Shown here: piece after piece, positions 34,351-43,442 of the stretch | Layout of the letters: every line of letters begins with the position of its first letter | Numbering within the stretch: the stretch's first letter is position 1 | NCBI GenBank assembly: GCA_002420145.1 | Contig: DIHL01000019.1 | Location: forward strand, 5,560 to 69,559 | Direction of reading: 5' to 3' | DNA: 64,000 bases | DNA from: Bacteroidetes bacterium UBA5697 | Lineage (GTDB): Bacteria; Bacteroidota; Bacteroidia; B-17B0; Aurantibacillaceae | Translations under genes and position numbers: made by a program | Notes under the pieces: generated by a model | What the model saw: the letters and a program-made list of their open reading frames with translations, nothing else | Database searches by the model: none | Told to the model about the DNA's origin: nothing

Positions 34351-34372
34351 GTAAACCAAAAGAGAAACTCTA

Positions 34373-35341
34373 TTACTTCTTCAAAAATCTAGCATCCGTT
34401 AAGGATACCAAAAACGCTTCTAAATCTTTTTTATCTTGCTCCGTTAACCCCAAAGGTTTAGCTAATGATGTATCTCTGTTTACAGAATTATTAATAAACT
34501 TATCTGGTTCATTATAGTAATCAATCACTTCTCTTAATGTTTTATGCATACCATTATGCATGTATGGAGCAGTTACTGCTACGTTTCTTAAGCCAGGAGT
34601 TTTAAAACGTCCAATGTCTTTAGGGTCACGAGTTACTACAAAACGTCCGCTATCATTTAAATCTTTACCATTAAAAATACCAATGTTTCTAAATAAATCG
34701 GTTGTGAAATCGGGTCCGAAATGACAGTCGAAACATTTTCCTTTCACATTAAAAATTTCACGTCCACGTTTTGCAGAAGCTGTAAACTGAGTGGTATCTT
34801 TTCCGCTCATGTAATTGTCAAAAGCCGAATTACTTGTTTCTAAAGTTCTTTCAAAAGCCGCAATGGCATCTGTGATCGATTTTTTATCAGCTGGATGTCC
34901 GAATATTTTAATAAAAAACTTTCTGTATTGCTCATGTTTATTCAACTTATCTACTGCTGCGGATAATGGTAAATCCATTTCTACAGGATTTTCAATTGGT
35001 CCAGCCGCTTGTTCTTCTAACGTTTCCATTCTTCCATCCCAAAACTGAAATACTCTACCAGATTGATTCATGGCGCTTGGTGTATTACGACCACCTTTTA
35101 ATCCATCCACACCAACACTCACTGGAGTAATATCAGCAAAAGCATGATCTGGTTTATGACAAGTAGCACAAGCCACTTGATTACCTCTTGATAAGATAGA
35201 ATCATGAAATAATAATTCACCTAATTGCTCAATAGTTGAAGGCTCTTTTAAGACTCTTTCTTTTGAATCTGAACTAGTTCCACAAGAATAAAATACACTA
35301 ATAAAAATTAGAGATGCGAAGGATAATTTTAATGAATTCAT
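34373..35341 (-). CDS. Di-haem cytochrome c peroxidase (MauG/CcpA family), lipoprotein
   Basis: A 322-residue periplasmic lipoprotein. Signal peptide with lipobox FYSC, then two CxxCH haem sites: CATCH (residues 58-62, high-potential/peroxidatic type region) and CFDCH (203-207), and a TPGLRNV..TAPYMHNG motif near the distal part, all typical of bacterial diheme peroxidases that reduce H2O2 with cytochrome c electrons. FWDGRMETLEEQA is also family-typical. No partner gene beside it. The promoter box at 35346-35353 is 4 nt from the start. Confidence 0.92.
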   Translation of the reverse strand: MNSLKLSFASLIFISVFYSCGTSSDSKERVLKEPSTIEQLGELLFHDSILSRGNQVACATCHKPDHAFADITPVSVGVDGLKGGRNTPSAMNQSGRVFQFWDGRMETLEEQAAGPIENPVEMDLPLSAAVDKLNKHEQYRKFFIKIFGHPADKKSITDAIAAFERTLETSNSAFDNYMSGKDTTQFTASAKRGREIFNVKGKCFDCHFGPDFTTDLFRNIGIFNGKDLNDSGRFVVTRDPKDIGRFKTPGLRNVAVTAPYMHNGMHKTLREVIDYYNEPDKFINNSVNRDTSLAKPLGLTEQDKKDLEAFLVSLTDARFLKK

Positions 35342-35345
35342 GTCA

Positions 35346-35353
35346 CAAATATA
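35346..35353 (-). promoter_or_regulatory. -7 promoter box of the cytochrome c peroxidase gene
   Basis: Minus-strand TATATTTG fits TAnnTTTG and ends 4 nt before the ATG at 35341. Confidence 0.55.
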
Positions 35354-35489
35354 GATTATTAAATATTATCTATTGAGCCTCATTAGCTGATTAAACTCAG
35401 TTTTCCTAAATCAATTGAGATTAAAATCCGCCGATAAATGGTGTAATAAACCATTTATGTATAAAATCTATAAAACTCCATAAAAATGA

Positions 35490-35497
35490 TAATTTTG
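35490..35497 (+). promoter_or_regulatory. -7 promoter box of the CPBP protease gene
   Basis: TAATTTTG fits TAnnTTTG and ends 6 nt before ATG 35504. It overlaps an upstream in-frame ATG (35486), which therefore cannot be used by this transcript. Confidence 0.6.
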
Positions 35498-35503
35498 TGT
35501 AGT

Positions 35504-36484
35504 ATGGAAACAAATAACACAATTGAAGAAAAAAACGTTAATCCTTTCCCTTTTAGTAATCTATTTTTATTAAAAGGTTATGTTACAGGTAAAAACGAAT
35601 TTTGGCAATATGCTTTAGGAATTGTAGCTGCATTTTTAGGATACTTATCCTTTCAGTTAATCATGATGGTTCCGTTACTTTCTGCAGCGATGAGCAATGG
35701 AATTACCATGAATGAAATTGCGGAAAACCCTAATATCTTATTTAACCCCGAAAAAATAGGAATCAACAAATCATTGCTTTTGGCTTTAATGATGGGCATG
35801 TTTGTTTTCTCATTATTGTTTTTATGGTTAGCTATAAAATTCATTCAAAAAAAATCACTCACCTCAATCATTACTGGTTATGAAAATATCAGATGGAAAC
35901 GCTATTTCTTTTCATTTGGTGTTTGGGGCATTTTAATCATCATCTTAACTATTGTTTCTTATCTTATTTCACCACAAGACATTGAAGTAAGGTTTAATGC
36001 TGGTCCTTTCTTTATTTTATTGATTGTTTCGGTTTTATTAATTCCTATTCAAACAGCAACTGAGGAATTAATTTTTAGAGGTTATTTAATGCAAGGATTT
36101 GGATTAGCTTTTAAAAATGGTATTGCTCCTCTCATCATCACATCTGTTTTATTTGGCTTGATGCATGCACAAAATCCAGAAGCACAAGCTCATGGATTAC
36201 TCATCATGATGCCTTACTATATATTCTTTGGAGCATTTTTAGGAATATTAACCTTGTTAGATGAAGGGGCTGAATTAGCGATGGGTATTCACTGTGCTAA
36301 TAATTTATTTTCGAGTTTATTGGTTTGTTCAAAAAATTCAGTACTTCAAACTGATGCTATTTTTTATTCCACTTCAGAAAATCCAGGAGGAGAGTTTATA
36401 GTTTGGTTAATCATGGCAGCCATTTGCTTTTTCATCTTATTTAAAAAATACAAACTATCTAATTGGAAACTATTAATTCGCTAA
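35504..36484 (+). CDS. CPBP-family intramembrane glutamic protease
   Basis: A 326-residue protein with about eight transmembrane segments. The CPBP (Rce1-like/ABI) motif 1 EELIFRG (Glu187-Glu188 and Arg192), motif 2 FGLMHAQ and motif 3 GIHCANNLF are all present. These proteases cleave membrane-embedded peptides; bacterial members handle processing, bacteriocin immunity or unknown jobs. Start at ATG 35504 from the promoter position. The stop lies 11 bp before the next gene's ATG (36496). Confidence 0.88.
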   Translation: METNNTIEEKNVNPFPFSNLFLLKGYVTGKNEFWQYALGIVAAFLGYLSFQLIMMVPLLSAAMSNGITMNEIAENPNILFNPEKIGINKSLLLALMMGMFVFSLLFLWLAIKFIQKKSLTSIITGYENIRWKRYFFSFGVWGILIIILTIVSYLISPQDIEVRFNAGPFFILLIVSVLLIPIQTATEELIFRGYLMQGFGLAFKNGIAPLIITSVLFGLMHAQNPEAQAHGLLIMMPYYIFFGAFLGILTLLDEGAELAMGIHCANNLFSSLLVCSKNSVLQTDAIFYSTSENPGGEFIVWLIMAAICFFILFKKYKLSNWKLLIR

Positions 36485-36495
36485 TCAATCCTTAT

Positions 36496-38340
36496 ATGCA
36501 AAAGTCACTTTTTTTTATTTCAACTTTATTTACCCTTAATCAGGCTTTTGCTGATGGAGATTATCATTATTCTGTTGATTTAACCGCTGTTAAAAACGAT
36601 AAATTAACTATTAAATTAACCCCACCAGATATTACGGAAAACGAAACTGTCTTTATGTTTCCTGCCATGGTTCCTGGAACATACGATGTTTACGATTTCG
36701 GGAGATTTGTATCTAACTTTAAAGTAGAAGGTAAAGATGGGAAAACCATTAAAGTAGAAGTATTAGATAAAAACTCTTACAAATTATCTCCTGCTAATGC
36801 GATTAAAGAAATTAGCTATGATGTAGAAGATACATGGGACACGGATATTAAAGAAAAGGTTGTTTTTGAACCAGGAGGAACAAATATTGAAGAAGGAAAA
36901 AATTTCTGCTTAAACACTCATGGCTTTTTCGGATACTTTAAAAATAAAATAGAAGCAAATTTTATTATAGAATTTACAAAACCTAAAGGTTTTTATGCTT
37001 CAACCAGTATGACTGATTTAAAAAGCGGAGAAACAAAAGATGTATTATCTGTTTTCAATTACCATGCGTTGGTAGATTCTCCTATTATGTACACACAACC
37101 AGATACAGCAACTATTCAGGTTGGAAAAGCTCAGGTTTTAATTTCGGTATACTCTCCCAATAAAATATTGACGTCAGATTTTATTGCACGAAACTTAAAA
37201 GAATTATTATTTGCACAAGCCGAATATTTAGGTGGCGAATTACCAATTGATAAATACGCTTTCCTTTTTTATTTTTCTGACAAGCCTTCTTTAAGTGGAG
37301 CTGCCGGTGCCTTAGAGCACTCCTACTCTTCTTTTTATTACCTACCCGAAGCAGATACTTCAGTTATTGCTCAAGAAGTAAGAGATGTTGCAGCGCATGA
37401 GTTTTTTCATATTGTAACTCCTTTAAGTATTCACTCAAAAGAAATTGGAGACTTTGATTTTAATAATCCTCAAATGAGTAAACACTTATGGTTATATGAA
37501 GGCTTAACAGAATATGCGGCACATCACATGCAAGTTAAAACTGGCTTAATAGAGTTTGATGATTTTTTTGATTTAATGGTTGGTAAAATGCAAAATGCTC
37601 GTCAAAACTATAATGATACAGTACCTTTTACGGTAATGAGTAAATATGCTTTAGATAAATACAAAAAAGAATATAATAACGTTTATGAAAAAGGCGCATT
37701 AATTGGAATGTGCATGGATATTATGTTGCGCTATTATAGCAATGGTAATTATGGCACACAAGAATTAATGAAAGACTTATCAAAGCAATATGGTAAAAAC
37801 AAATCATTTAATGATGATGACTTATTTAATGATATTGAAAAATTAACGTTTAAAGAAATTCGTACATTTTTAGATAATCATGTGGCTGGTCCTAAACCAT
37901 TGCCATACAAAGAAATATTTGAAATGGTAGGATTAACCTACCAAGAAAAACGTGTAGAAGAAAGAATTACTTTAGGTGGTATTTCTGTTGGTTATAATCC
38001 TACAACTAATCACCTGGTTGTTGTGAATACTGACAAATTAGATGCATTTGGTAAGAAATTAAAATTCAAAGAAGAGGACGAAATCATCACCTTTAATAAT
38101 CGAAAATTATCTTTAGATAATATGAAAGATGTGTTAGGTGGCTTTATGGAAAAAGCAAAACCTGGAGATAAACTTATTATCGAAGTTTTAAGAAAAGATA
38201 AAAAAGGAAACGAAACAATTAAAGAACTAAAAGCAAAAGTAAAACCAGTTAAAGTAACTGAAACTGATGTGATTGAGGTAAACGAAAAAGCTACTCAACA
38301 ACAATTAATGGCCAGAAAAACATGGTTAGGAATAAACTAA
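36496..38340 (+). CDS. M61 family (glycyl aminopeptidase-like) metallopeptidase with PDZ
   Basis: A 614-residue exported peptidase: signal peptide (..LNQAFA|DG), N-terminal beta domain, the zinc site HEFFH (residues 301-305) with the downstream Glu in LWLYEGLTEYAA, and a C-terminal PDZ domain (about 515-590: ISVGYNPTTNHLVV..GKKLKFKEEDEIITFNNRKL). M61 peptidases of Bacteroidota have this order. Start at ATG 36496; an ATG at 36463 inside the CPBP gene would bury the signal peptide. Next gene follows after 1 bp. Probably one operon with the CPBP protease and the following LytS/LytTR pair. Confidence 0.9.
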   Translation: MQKSLFFISTLFTLNQAFADGDYHYSVDLTAVKNDKLTIKLTPPDITENETVFMFPAMVPGTYDVYDFGRFVSNFKVEGKDGKTIKVEVLDKNSYKLSPANAIKEISYDVEDTWDTDIKEKVVFEPGGTNIEEGKNFCLNTHGFFGYFKNKIEANFIIEFTKPKGFYASTSMTDLKSGETKDVLSVFNYHALVDSPIMYTQPDTATIQVGKAQVLISVYSPNKILTSDFIARNLKELLFAQAEYLGGELPIDKYAFLFYFSDKPSLSGAAGALEHSYSSFYYLPEADTSVIAQEVRDVAAHEFFHIVTPLSIHSKEIGDFDFNNPQMSKHLWLYEGLTEYAAHHMQVKTGLIEFDDFFDLMVGKMQNARQNYNDTVPFTVMSKYALDKYKKEYNNVYEKGALIGMCMDIMLRYYSNGNYGTQELMKDLSKQYGKNKSFNDDDLFNDIEKLTFKEIRTFLDNHVAGPKPLPYKEIFEMVGLTYQEKRVEERITLGGISVGYNPTTNHLVVVNTDKLDAFGKKLKFKEEDEIITFNNRKLSLDNMKDVLGGFMEKAKPGDKLIIEVLRKDKKGNETIKELKAKVKPVKVTETDVIEVNEKATQQQLMARKTWLGIN

Positions 38341-38341
38341 A

Positions 38342-39370
38342 ATGAGTAAAAAAAACAACATATACTGGACGTGTCAATTTGTTGGCTGGACTTTGTATGC
38401 AGCTATTAATTTATTTTTCTTTAAACTAAGCTATAATACCAATTTCAAAGACATTCTTTTGTTTTTAATTTGGCTGCCTTTAGGTATCACCATTACTCAT
38501 GCTTACAGATTTATTGTTTTAAAATATAACATACTAAAGGTTAATTTATTTTTTCAGATTCCAATTATCATAGCGTCTTCATTAATGATGTCGATACTAT
38601 TCTTTATTATCAATATTGGCATCGTTAATCTATTTAGCCACACATCCGAACAAATAGATTTATTAGCAGCTACTTCAAAAATATTAAGCCTAGTTTTAAT
38701 TTTTATAATATGGTCGGTTATTTATTTTGGATTTCACTTTTTTGATAACTACAAAAAAACAGAAATCCAAAACCTTAGACTAGAAGCCAATACCAAAGAG
38801 GTAGAATTAAATAAATTAAAATCTCAATTAAATCCTCATTTCATGTTTAATAGCATGAATAGTATCAGAGCATTAGTTGATGAAGATCCAAAGAAGGCAA
38901 AAGTAGCTATTACTCAATTATCAAATATTTTGAGAAATACTTTAATGATGCATAAAAACAAATTTATTACCCTTGAAGAAGAATTAGTTTTAGTGAAAGA
39001 TTATTTGGAGTTAGAACATATTCGTTTTGAAGAAAGGCTAAATTATAATTTCGACATTGATCCAAACACATTAACATTAAATGTTCCGCCAATGATGGTT
39101 CAAACCTTAGTGGAAAATGGAATTAAACATGGCATTAGTAAATATCCTGAAGGAGGAAGTATTTCAATCATCACTTTAAAATCTGAAAATGGTTTTGAAA
39201 TCGAAATCATTAACACTGGACAAATAAACATTCATGCAATATCAGATTCTGGTGTAGGTGTTGAAAACACAACCAATCGATTAGAATTATTATTCGGTAA
39301 AAAAGCGAGTTTTTCTCTTAAAAATTTAGATGACAAAAATGTCATTAGTAAAATAATCATTAACAATTAA
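38342..39370 (+). CDS. LytS/YehU-type sensor histidine kinase
   Basis: A 342-residue kinase with four N-terminal transmembrane helices (residues about 10-135), a short coiled coil and the His_kinase domain: phospho-accepting His in QLNPHFMFNSMNS, then LEEELVLVKDYLELEHIRFEER and the ATP-binding motif PPMMVQTLVENGIKHGI. It starts 1 bp after the M61 peptidase and 12 bp before its cognate response regulator. No periplasmic sensor domain, so the membrane part is the likely sensor. Confidence 0.93.
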   Translation: MSKKNNIYWTCQFVGWTLYAAINLFFFKLSYNTNFKDILLFLIWLPLGITITHAYRFIVLKYNILKVNLFFQIPIIIASSLMMSILFFIINIGIVNLFSHTSEQIDLLAATSKILSLVLIFIIWSVIYFGFHFFDNYKKTEIQNLRLEANTKEVELNKLKSQLNPHFMFNSMNSIRALVDEDPKKAKVAITQLSNILRNTLMMHKNKFITLEEELVLVKDYLELEHIRFEERLNYNFDIDPNTLTLNVPPMMVQTLVENGIKHGISKYPEGGSISIITLKSENGFEIEIINTGQINIHAISDSGVGVENTTNRLELLFGKKASFSLKNLDDKNVISKIIINN

Positions 39371-39382
39371 ATCTATTTTCAA

Positions 39383-40096
39383 ATGAAAGCTATTATCATT
39401 GACGACGAGCGCTTAGCAAGACAAGAACTAAAAAATTTATTAGCAGCGCATAAAGAAATTGAAGTAATTGCAGAATGTAATAATGCTCAATCTGCAAAAG
39501 AAAAAATAGCAGAATTAAATCCTGATGTTATTTTCTTGGATATACAAATGCCTGGTAAAACAGGATTAGAGTTAATTGAAGAAGTATCTGCCCTGCCAGA
39601 TGTTGTTTTTGTAACAGCTTATGACGAATATGCTATTAAAGCATTTGAAGTAAATGCTTACGATTATTTATTAAAACCAGTTTCGCCAGAACGCTTAGCC
39701 GAAACTATTAAAAAATTAACCTTAAAAGAATCTTCAGAAAAAAAGGAAAATACAACTCCATTAAAAGAAAACGACCAAGTGTTTATTAAAGATGGAGAAA
39801 AAACATGGTTTGTTCGTTTAAGTAATATTCGTTTGTTTGAAAGTGAAGGAAACTATGTACGTGTGTATTTCGATAATTTCCGCCCTTTAATTTTAAGAAG
39901 TTTAAATAGTTTAGAAGAACGTTTGGATGAAAAAACATTTTTTAGAGCTAGCCGAAAACATATAGTAAATCTAAGCTGGGTAGAGAGTATTGAAACTTGG
40001 TTCAATGGAGGATTAATGGTGAAATTAAAAGGAGGACAAGAAATAGAAATATCTCGTCGTCAGGCTGTTAAATTAAAGGATATGATGAGTTTATAA
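39383..40096 (+). CDS. LytTR-family response regulator
   Basis: 237 residues. Receiver domain 1-120 with DDE at 7-9, phospho-acceptor D53 in VIFLDIQMPG and K at YLLKPVSP; LytTR DNA-binding domain about 135-237 (FVRLSNIRLFESEGNYVRVY, FFRASRKHIVNLSWV). Output of the kinase next to it. Bacteroidota LytTR sites are two imperfect 9-10-mer direct repeats; none was recognised with confidence here. Confidence 0.94.
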   Translation: MKAIIIDDERLARQELKNLLAAHKEIEVIAECNNAQSAKEKIAELNPDVIFLDIQMPGKTGLELIEEVSALPDVVFVTAYDEYAIKAFEVNAYDYLLKPVSPERLAETIKKLTLKESSEKKENTTPLKENDQVFIKDGEKTWFVRLSNIRLFESEGNYVRVYFDNFRPLILRSLNSLEERLDEKTFFRASRKHIVNLSWVESIETWFNGGLMVKLKGGQEIEISRRQAVKLKDMMSL

Positions 40097-40108
40097 GCCT
40101 CAAAATAG

Positions 40109-40116
40109 TAAATTTG
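40109..40116 (+). promoter_or_regulatory. -7 promoter box before the unknown gene at 40121
   Basis: TAAATTTG fits TAnnTTTG and is 4 nt from ATG 40121, so this gene may have its own leaderless transcript even though it follows the LytTR gene by 24 bp. Confidence 0.5.
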
Positions 40117-40120
40117 CAAA

Positions 40121-40678
40121 ATGAGACATAACGAAGATCACAACATAGATGATTTAGACGATTTATTACCAGAAGATTTAAAAGGTGATATCGTTCCTGA
40201 AATAAATCCCGAAAAATTATTTGACGAAAACGAATATTCAACTATCATTATTGGCAACGAAGGCATGTCGAAAAAAGACACCAATCATGCGGATGCCGTA
40301 ACTGTTTTAGTAAGTAGTAAATCAACGCGTGAGGAAAAAGATGAAGCTCTTAAACATTTAAAAGAAAATAATGCTCAAGCATTTATATTAAGTGCCATTA
40401 CCAAAACTAAAAACTCAGCTCATAAAGCCTTAATTATTGCTTCCTGTTGGGAAACAGGACTAGATTTCAGTAAGGATTATGCCTTTTTCATCAATTTAAT
40501 TTGTGATAAAGATTTCCTTGTATCTTTTGAAGCGTTTACCGTTATACAAGAAATGGAAGCAGAAATTGATGAGACTACTTTAAAACAATCTTTAGATACA
40601 TTAAAGAAAGTAAAAGAGCCTAGTATTTCAGTTACTGATGCCATTCATCTTATTGAACAAAAACTAAACGCTAACTAA
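40121..40678 (+). CDS. Conserved helical cytoplasmic protein, unknown
   Basis: Not recognised. 185 residues: an acidic N-terminus (IDDLDDLLPEDLKGD, residues 9-23) followed by repeated helix pairs (EEKDEALKHLKENNAQAFIL, SAHKALIIASCWETGLDF, DFLVSFEAFTVIQEME), which read as three or four HEAT-like repeats. No signal peptide. It lies directly after the LytTR regulator and is joined end to start (0 bp) with the secreted protein after it. A scaffolding role is plausible but unproven. Confidence 0.7.
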   Translation: MRHNEDHNIDDLDDLLPEDLKGDIVPEINPEKLFDENEYSTIIIGNEGMSKKDTNHADAVTVLVSSKSTREEKDEALKHLKENNAQAFILSAITKTKNSAHKALIIASCWETGLDFSKDYAFFINLICDKDFLVSFEAFTVIQEMEAEIDETTLKQSLDTLKKVKEPSISVTDAIHLIEQKLNAN

Positions 40679-41107
40679 TTGAAAAAAACATTACTAAACG
40701 GATTATTCTTCTCTTTCTTTTTAACTTCTTATTCTGCTTTTTGTCAAGAAAAAGGAGAAGTACACAAGATTAAAATTGAAAAAGAAAAACTTTTTGTAAA
40801 AGCTGCTTTCGATGATACTGAGTTCAAAGTCATTGCTTTTGATAAGTATGGTAATCCTCATGAAAATGCCATAAAAAGCTTTACCATATTTTATAAAGAA
40901 AATAATACGGCTTATCAAGCTCCTGTTGAAGGAAATACATTTCCAAAAAAGACAATTGATTTTTTAACCAAAAAGAAAAAATTAGCAACTAAAATCTGCT
41001 TAACAAATTTAAAAGTTCAAGATAAAGACGGACATGAAGAAGATTTACCTGATTTATGTGATATCGTAATCTTCCCTGATTGTAAGAAAGTAAACAAGAC
41101 TAAATAA
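40679..41107 (+). CDS. Small exported protein, unknown
   Basis: Not recognised. 142 residues with a signal peptide (MKKTLLNGLFFSFFLTSYSA|FCQ) and a beta-rich mature part (VIAFDKYGNPHENAIKSFTI, ATKICLTNLKVQDKDGH) ending in a CDIVIFPDCKK cysteine pair. The start is TTG at 40679, directly abutting the preceding stop (TAATTG), a strong sign of translational coupling. A good terminator follows. Confidence 0.75.
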   Translation: MKKTLLNGLFFSFFLTSYSAFCQEKGEVHKIKIEKEKLFVKAAFDDTEFKVIAFDKYGNPHENAIKSFTIFYKENNTAYQAPVEGNTFPKKTIDFLTKKKKLATKICLTNLKVQDKDGHEEDLPDLCDIVIFPDCKKVNKTK

Positions 41108-41138
41108 AAAAGGGTTCGCGAATTGCGAACCCTTTTTT
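41106..41138. terminator. Bidirectional terminator at 41.1 kb
   Basis: AAAAAGGGTTCGC (41107-41119) and GCGAACCCTTTTT (41125-41137) form a perfect stem with a GAATT loop between convergent genes. Confidence 0.93.
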
Positions 41139-41140
41139 AT

Positions 41141-41875
41141 TTATAATTTCTCACCCATTTGATAATTTTCTGTTTTAGTAACATTTCCTTTTTCATCATA
41201 ATAGGTCCAAGTCCCATCTTTTTGATAATCACCAAGGTCTTTTCTAAAAATCATTGAGCCTTCTTCTTTTAAACGACCATTTTCATAAAACTCTTTCTTA
41301 ATATATTTTTTAGTTTTTTTATCAACCAGTTCAAATAACGATGCTGGCAAGCCATTTTCGTAATAAGAATTACGCTTATATAAAAACTCTATATTTTTAT
41401 CGTTCTCTTCTACATATTCAGGAGAACCATTTCTAAAAAAATCATATTGATTTTGAGGGCTTCCTTCGTAATAGTTAATGGATGATTTTACTTTACCGTC
41501 ATCATAAAAAATCTCCAATTTGGCATGCTTTAAATCTGTACTAGAAAAACTACGTTCTACTTGTCCATTCTCATAATAGTTTTTAAACACCTTTATAAAT
41601 CCATCCGCATAAAAACCTTTGTGTAATAATTTTCCACTCACATAAAAATCTTCCTGCCAACCTTGTGCATTATAACCATCTTTCGTGTAACGTAAAGAAT
41701 CCCCTCCCATCATTGGTACCAAGTTATTATATCTTATAATCCCATAATCAGGATCAATAATTTCGGCAGGAGTGTAGCGCTTTAACTGAGGTACTTGGCT
41801 AGAAAAAGATTGAGAATAACCAATAAAAGAAATCGCGGAACAAAAAATAAAATATGTTAGTTTGTGAAAATTCAT
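41141..41875 (-). CDS. Exported MORN-2/YwqK-type repeat protein
   Basis: 244 residues with a signal peptide (SFIGYSQ) and at least five MORN_2-like repeats of the form YYENG.. / YDDGKVKSSINYYEG / FYENGRLKEEGS / YYDEKGNVTKTENY. In databases such proteins are often named toxin-antitoxin YwqK-family antitoxin, but there is no toxin here and the signal peptide argues against that. Probably an envelope protein of unknown task. Monocistronic, terminated at 41106-41138. Confidence 0.8.
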   Translation of the reverse strand: MNFHKLTYFIFCSAISFIGYSQSFSSQVPQLKRYTPAEIIDPDYGIIRYNNLVPMMGGDSLRYTKDGYNAQGWQEDFYVSGKLLHKGFYADGFIKVFKNYYENGQVERSFSSTDLKHAKLEIFYDDGKVKSSINYYEGSPQNQYDFFRNGSPEYVEENDKNIEFLYKRNSYYENGLPASLFELVDKKTKKYIKKEFYENGRLKEEGSMIFRKDLGDYQKDGTWTYYDEKGNVTKTENYQMGEKL

Positions 41876-41940
41876 GATTAATCTAAAAGCAATTTGTATG
41901 CAAAATAATAAAATTTAGTTGAAAATAAACGTTAAATCTA

Positions 41941-42891
41941 CTAATGTTTTCCAGAAGATGCTAAATAACGCTCAGCATCCAATGCTCCCATACAACCACT
42001 ACCCGCTGCTGTTACTGCTTGACGGTATGTTTTATCAGCACAATCTCCTACTGCAAAAACACCTTCAATATTTGTTTTAGTAGATCCAGCAACCACATCA
42101 ATATAGCCTAATTCATCCATATTGATTTGTCCTTTAAAGATATCTGTGTTAGGTTTATGACCAATAGCCACAAAAAAACCTGTTACATTTAAAGTACGCA
42201 GTTCATTAGTAATATTGTTTTTAACAACAACTCCTTCAACCATTTCTTTTCCTAAAATATCGTGAGTTTCGCTATTGTAAACCATTTCAATATTCTCTGT
42301 ATTAGTAACACGGTGCTGCATAGCTTTGCTGGCACGCATTTCGCCTTTACGAACAATCATGTAAACTTTTTTACACAATTTAGATAAATAAGTAGCTTCT
42401 TCAGCAGCAGTATCCCCTGCTCCAACAATGGCTACCTCTTGTCCTTTATAAAAGAAACCGTCACATACAGCACAAGCTGAAACTCCACCTGCATTCATAC
42501 GTAAGCGAGTCTCGTTTTCTAAACCTAACCATTTAGCAGATGCACCAGTAGAAATAATTACTGTATCTGCCGTAATTTCAGTTGTTTCATCAATCCAAAT
42601 TCTTTTAGGATTTGTTGTTAAATTCGCTTTAGTAGCTAATCCAAAACGTACTTGGGTTCCAAAACGCTCAGCTTGAGCTTTTAAATCTTCCATTAATTCA
42701 GGGCCAGTCACTCCTTTTGGGTAACCTGGAAAATTATCTACCTCAGTAGTTTCAGTTAATTGCCCGCCAGGGGTTAATCCTGTGTATAAAACTGGTTTTA
42801 AATCAGCACGAGAGGCGTATATAGCCGCAGTATATCCTGCAGGTCCAGAGCCTATAATAAGGCATTTGATATGTTCGGTAGTAGTAGACAT
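41941..42891 (-). CDS. trxB: Thioredoxin-disulfide reductase
   Basis: TrxB passes electrons from NADPH through FAD to thioredoxin. 316 residues, with the FAD motif IIGSGPAGYTAAIYASRA, redox pair C140-AVC-143 in SACAVCDGFFY, NADPH motif IVGAGDTAAEEATYL and VFAVGDCADKTYRQA. It supports the thioredoxin-fold proteins of the envelope, such as TlpA at 54684-55277, only through intermediates. A TAAATTCG sequence upstream of the start is near the -7 consensus. Confidence 0.96.
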   Translation of the reverse strand: MSTTTEHIKCLIIGSGPAGYTAAIYASRADLKPVLYTGLTPGGQLTETTEVDNFPGYPKGVTGPELMEDLKAQAERFGTQVRFGLATKANLTTNPKRIWIDETTEITADTVIISTGASAKWLGLENETRLRMNAGGVSACAVCDGFFYKGQEVAIVGAGDTAAEEATYLSKLCKKVYMIVRKGEMRASKAMQHRVTNTENIEMVYNSETHDILGKEMVEGVVVKNNITNELRTLNVTGFFVAIGHKPNTDIFKGQINMDELGYIDVVAGSTKTNIEGVFAVGDCADKTYRQAVTAAGSGCMGALDAERYLASSGKH

Positions 42892-42991
42892 AGTTTTTGT
42901 TTTTTTTGAGAGTACGAATTTACTATTATAAAAGATTAAATGTTTTGAAAGTTAAAAAGTTTTGAAAGTTTGATTTTGAGAAATTGGAATG

Positions 42992-43384
42992 CTAAAAAGC
43001 ATGGTTAAATCGGTATTTGTTTTTAATAAAAAACCAAAATCCCAATAAGCATCCAAAACTATTTGCAATAAAATCAAGCCAATCACCACTTCGATTGCTA
43101 AATACTGTGGCCTGCATAATTTCTAATAGTCCGCCGTAAGCTACACACAACAATATGATAAAAATCATAGAAAAATTAGAAAAATTATTAGAATTATAAA
43201 GATATACAAGCCATAAACCAACCAGTATAAAAAAGATACTAGCATGTACAAACTTATCAAAACTCAACAACTCCAACCAGTTTGTAGTTGGAATGTATTG
43301 CCCTGGGGTACAACACAATACAAAAATAATGAGCGTCCATAAAATGGCTACTAAAAGACTATATTTTAAAAGTAATTTTATCAT
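42992..43384 (-). CDS. VanZ-family membrane protein
   Basis: 130 residues with four transmembrane segments and the VanZ pattern DKFVHASIFFILVGLWL and LEIMQATVFSNRSGDWLDFIANSFGCLLGF. VanZ-like proteins are small membrane proteins with no settled function. The gene begins right after the gcvH terminator on the same strand. Confidence 0.85.
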   Translation of the reverse strand: MIKLLLKYSLLVAILWTLIIFVLCCTPGQYIPTTNWLELLSFDKFVHASIFFILVGLWLVYLYNSNNFSNFSMIFIILLCVAYGGLLEIMQATVFSNRSGDWLDFIANSFGCLLGFWFFIKNKYRFNHAF

Positions 43385-43393
43385 AAAAACAAA

Positions 43394-43421
43394 AAAACCT
43401 CCTGATAAGCAGAAGGTTTTA
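43394..43421 (-). terminator. Terminator of gcvH
   Basis: On the minus strand AAAACCTTCTG pairs with CAGGAGGTTTT around CTTAT and is followed by T residues; it lies between gcvH and the VanZ-like gene. Confidence 0.75.
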
Positions 43422-43442
43422 GTACAATATTTATATTAAATA

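Noticed and set aside
35486..35503. CPBP start at ATG 35486
   Set aside because: The ATG overlaps the -7 promoter box, so it is not in the transcript.
41141..41875. Toxin-antitoxin system at the YwqK-like gene
   Set aside because: It has a signal peptide and no toxin gene next to it; the MORN-type repeats explain the match.
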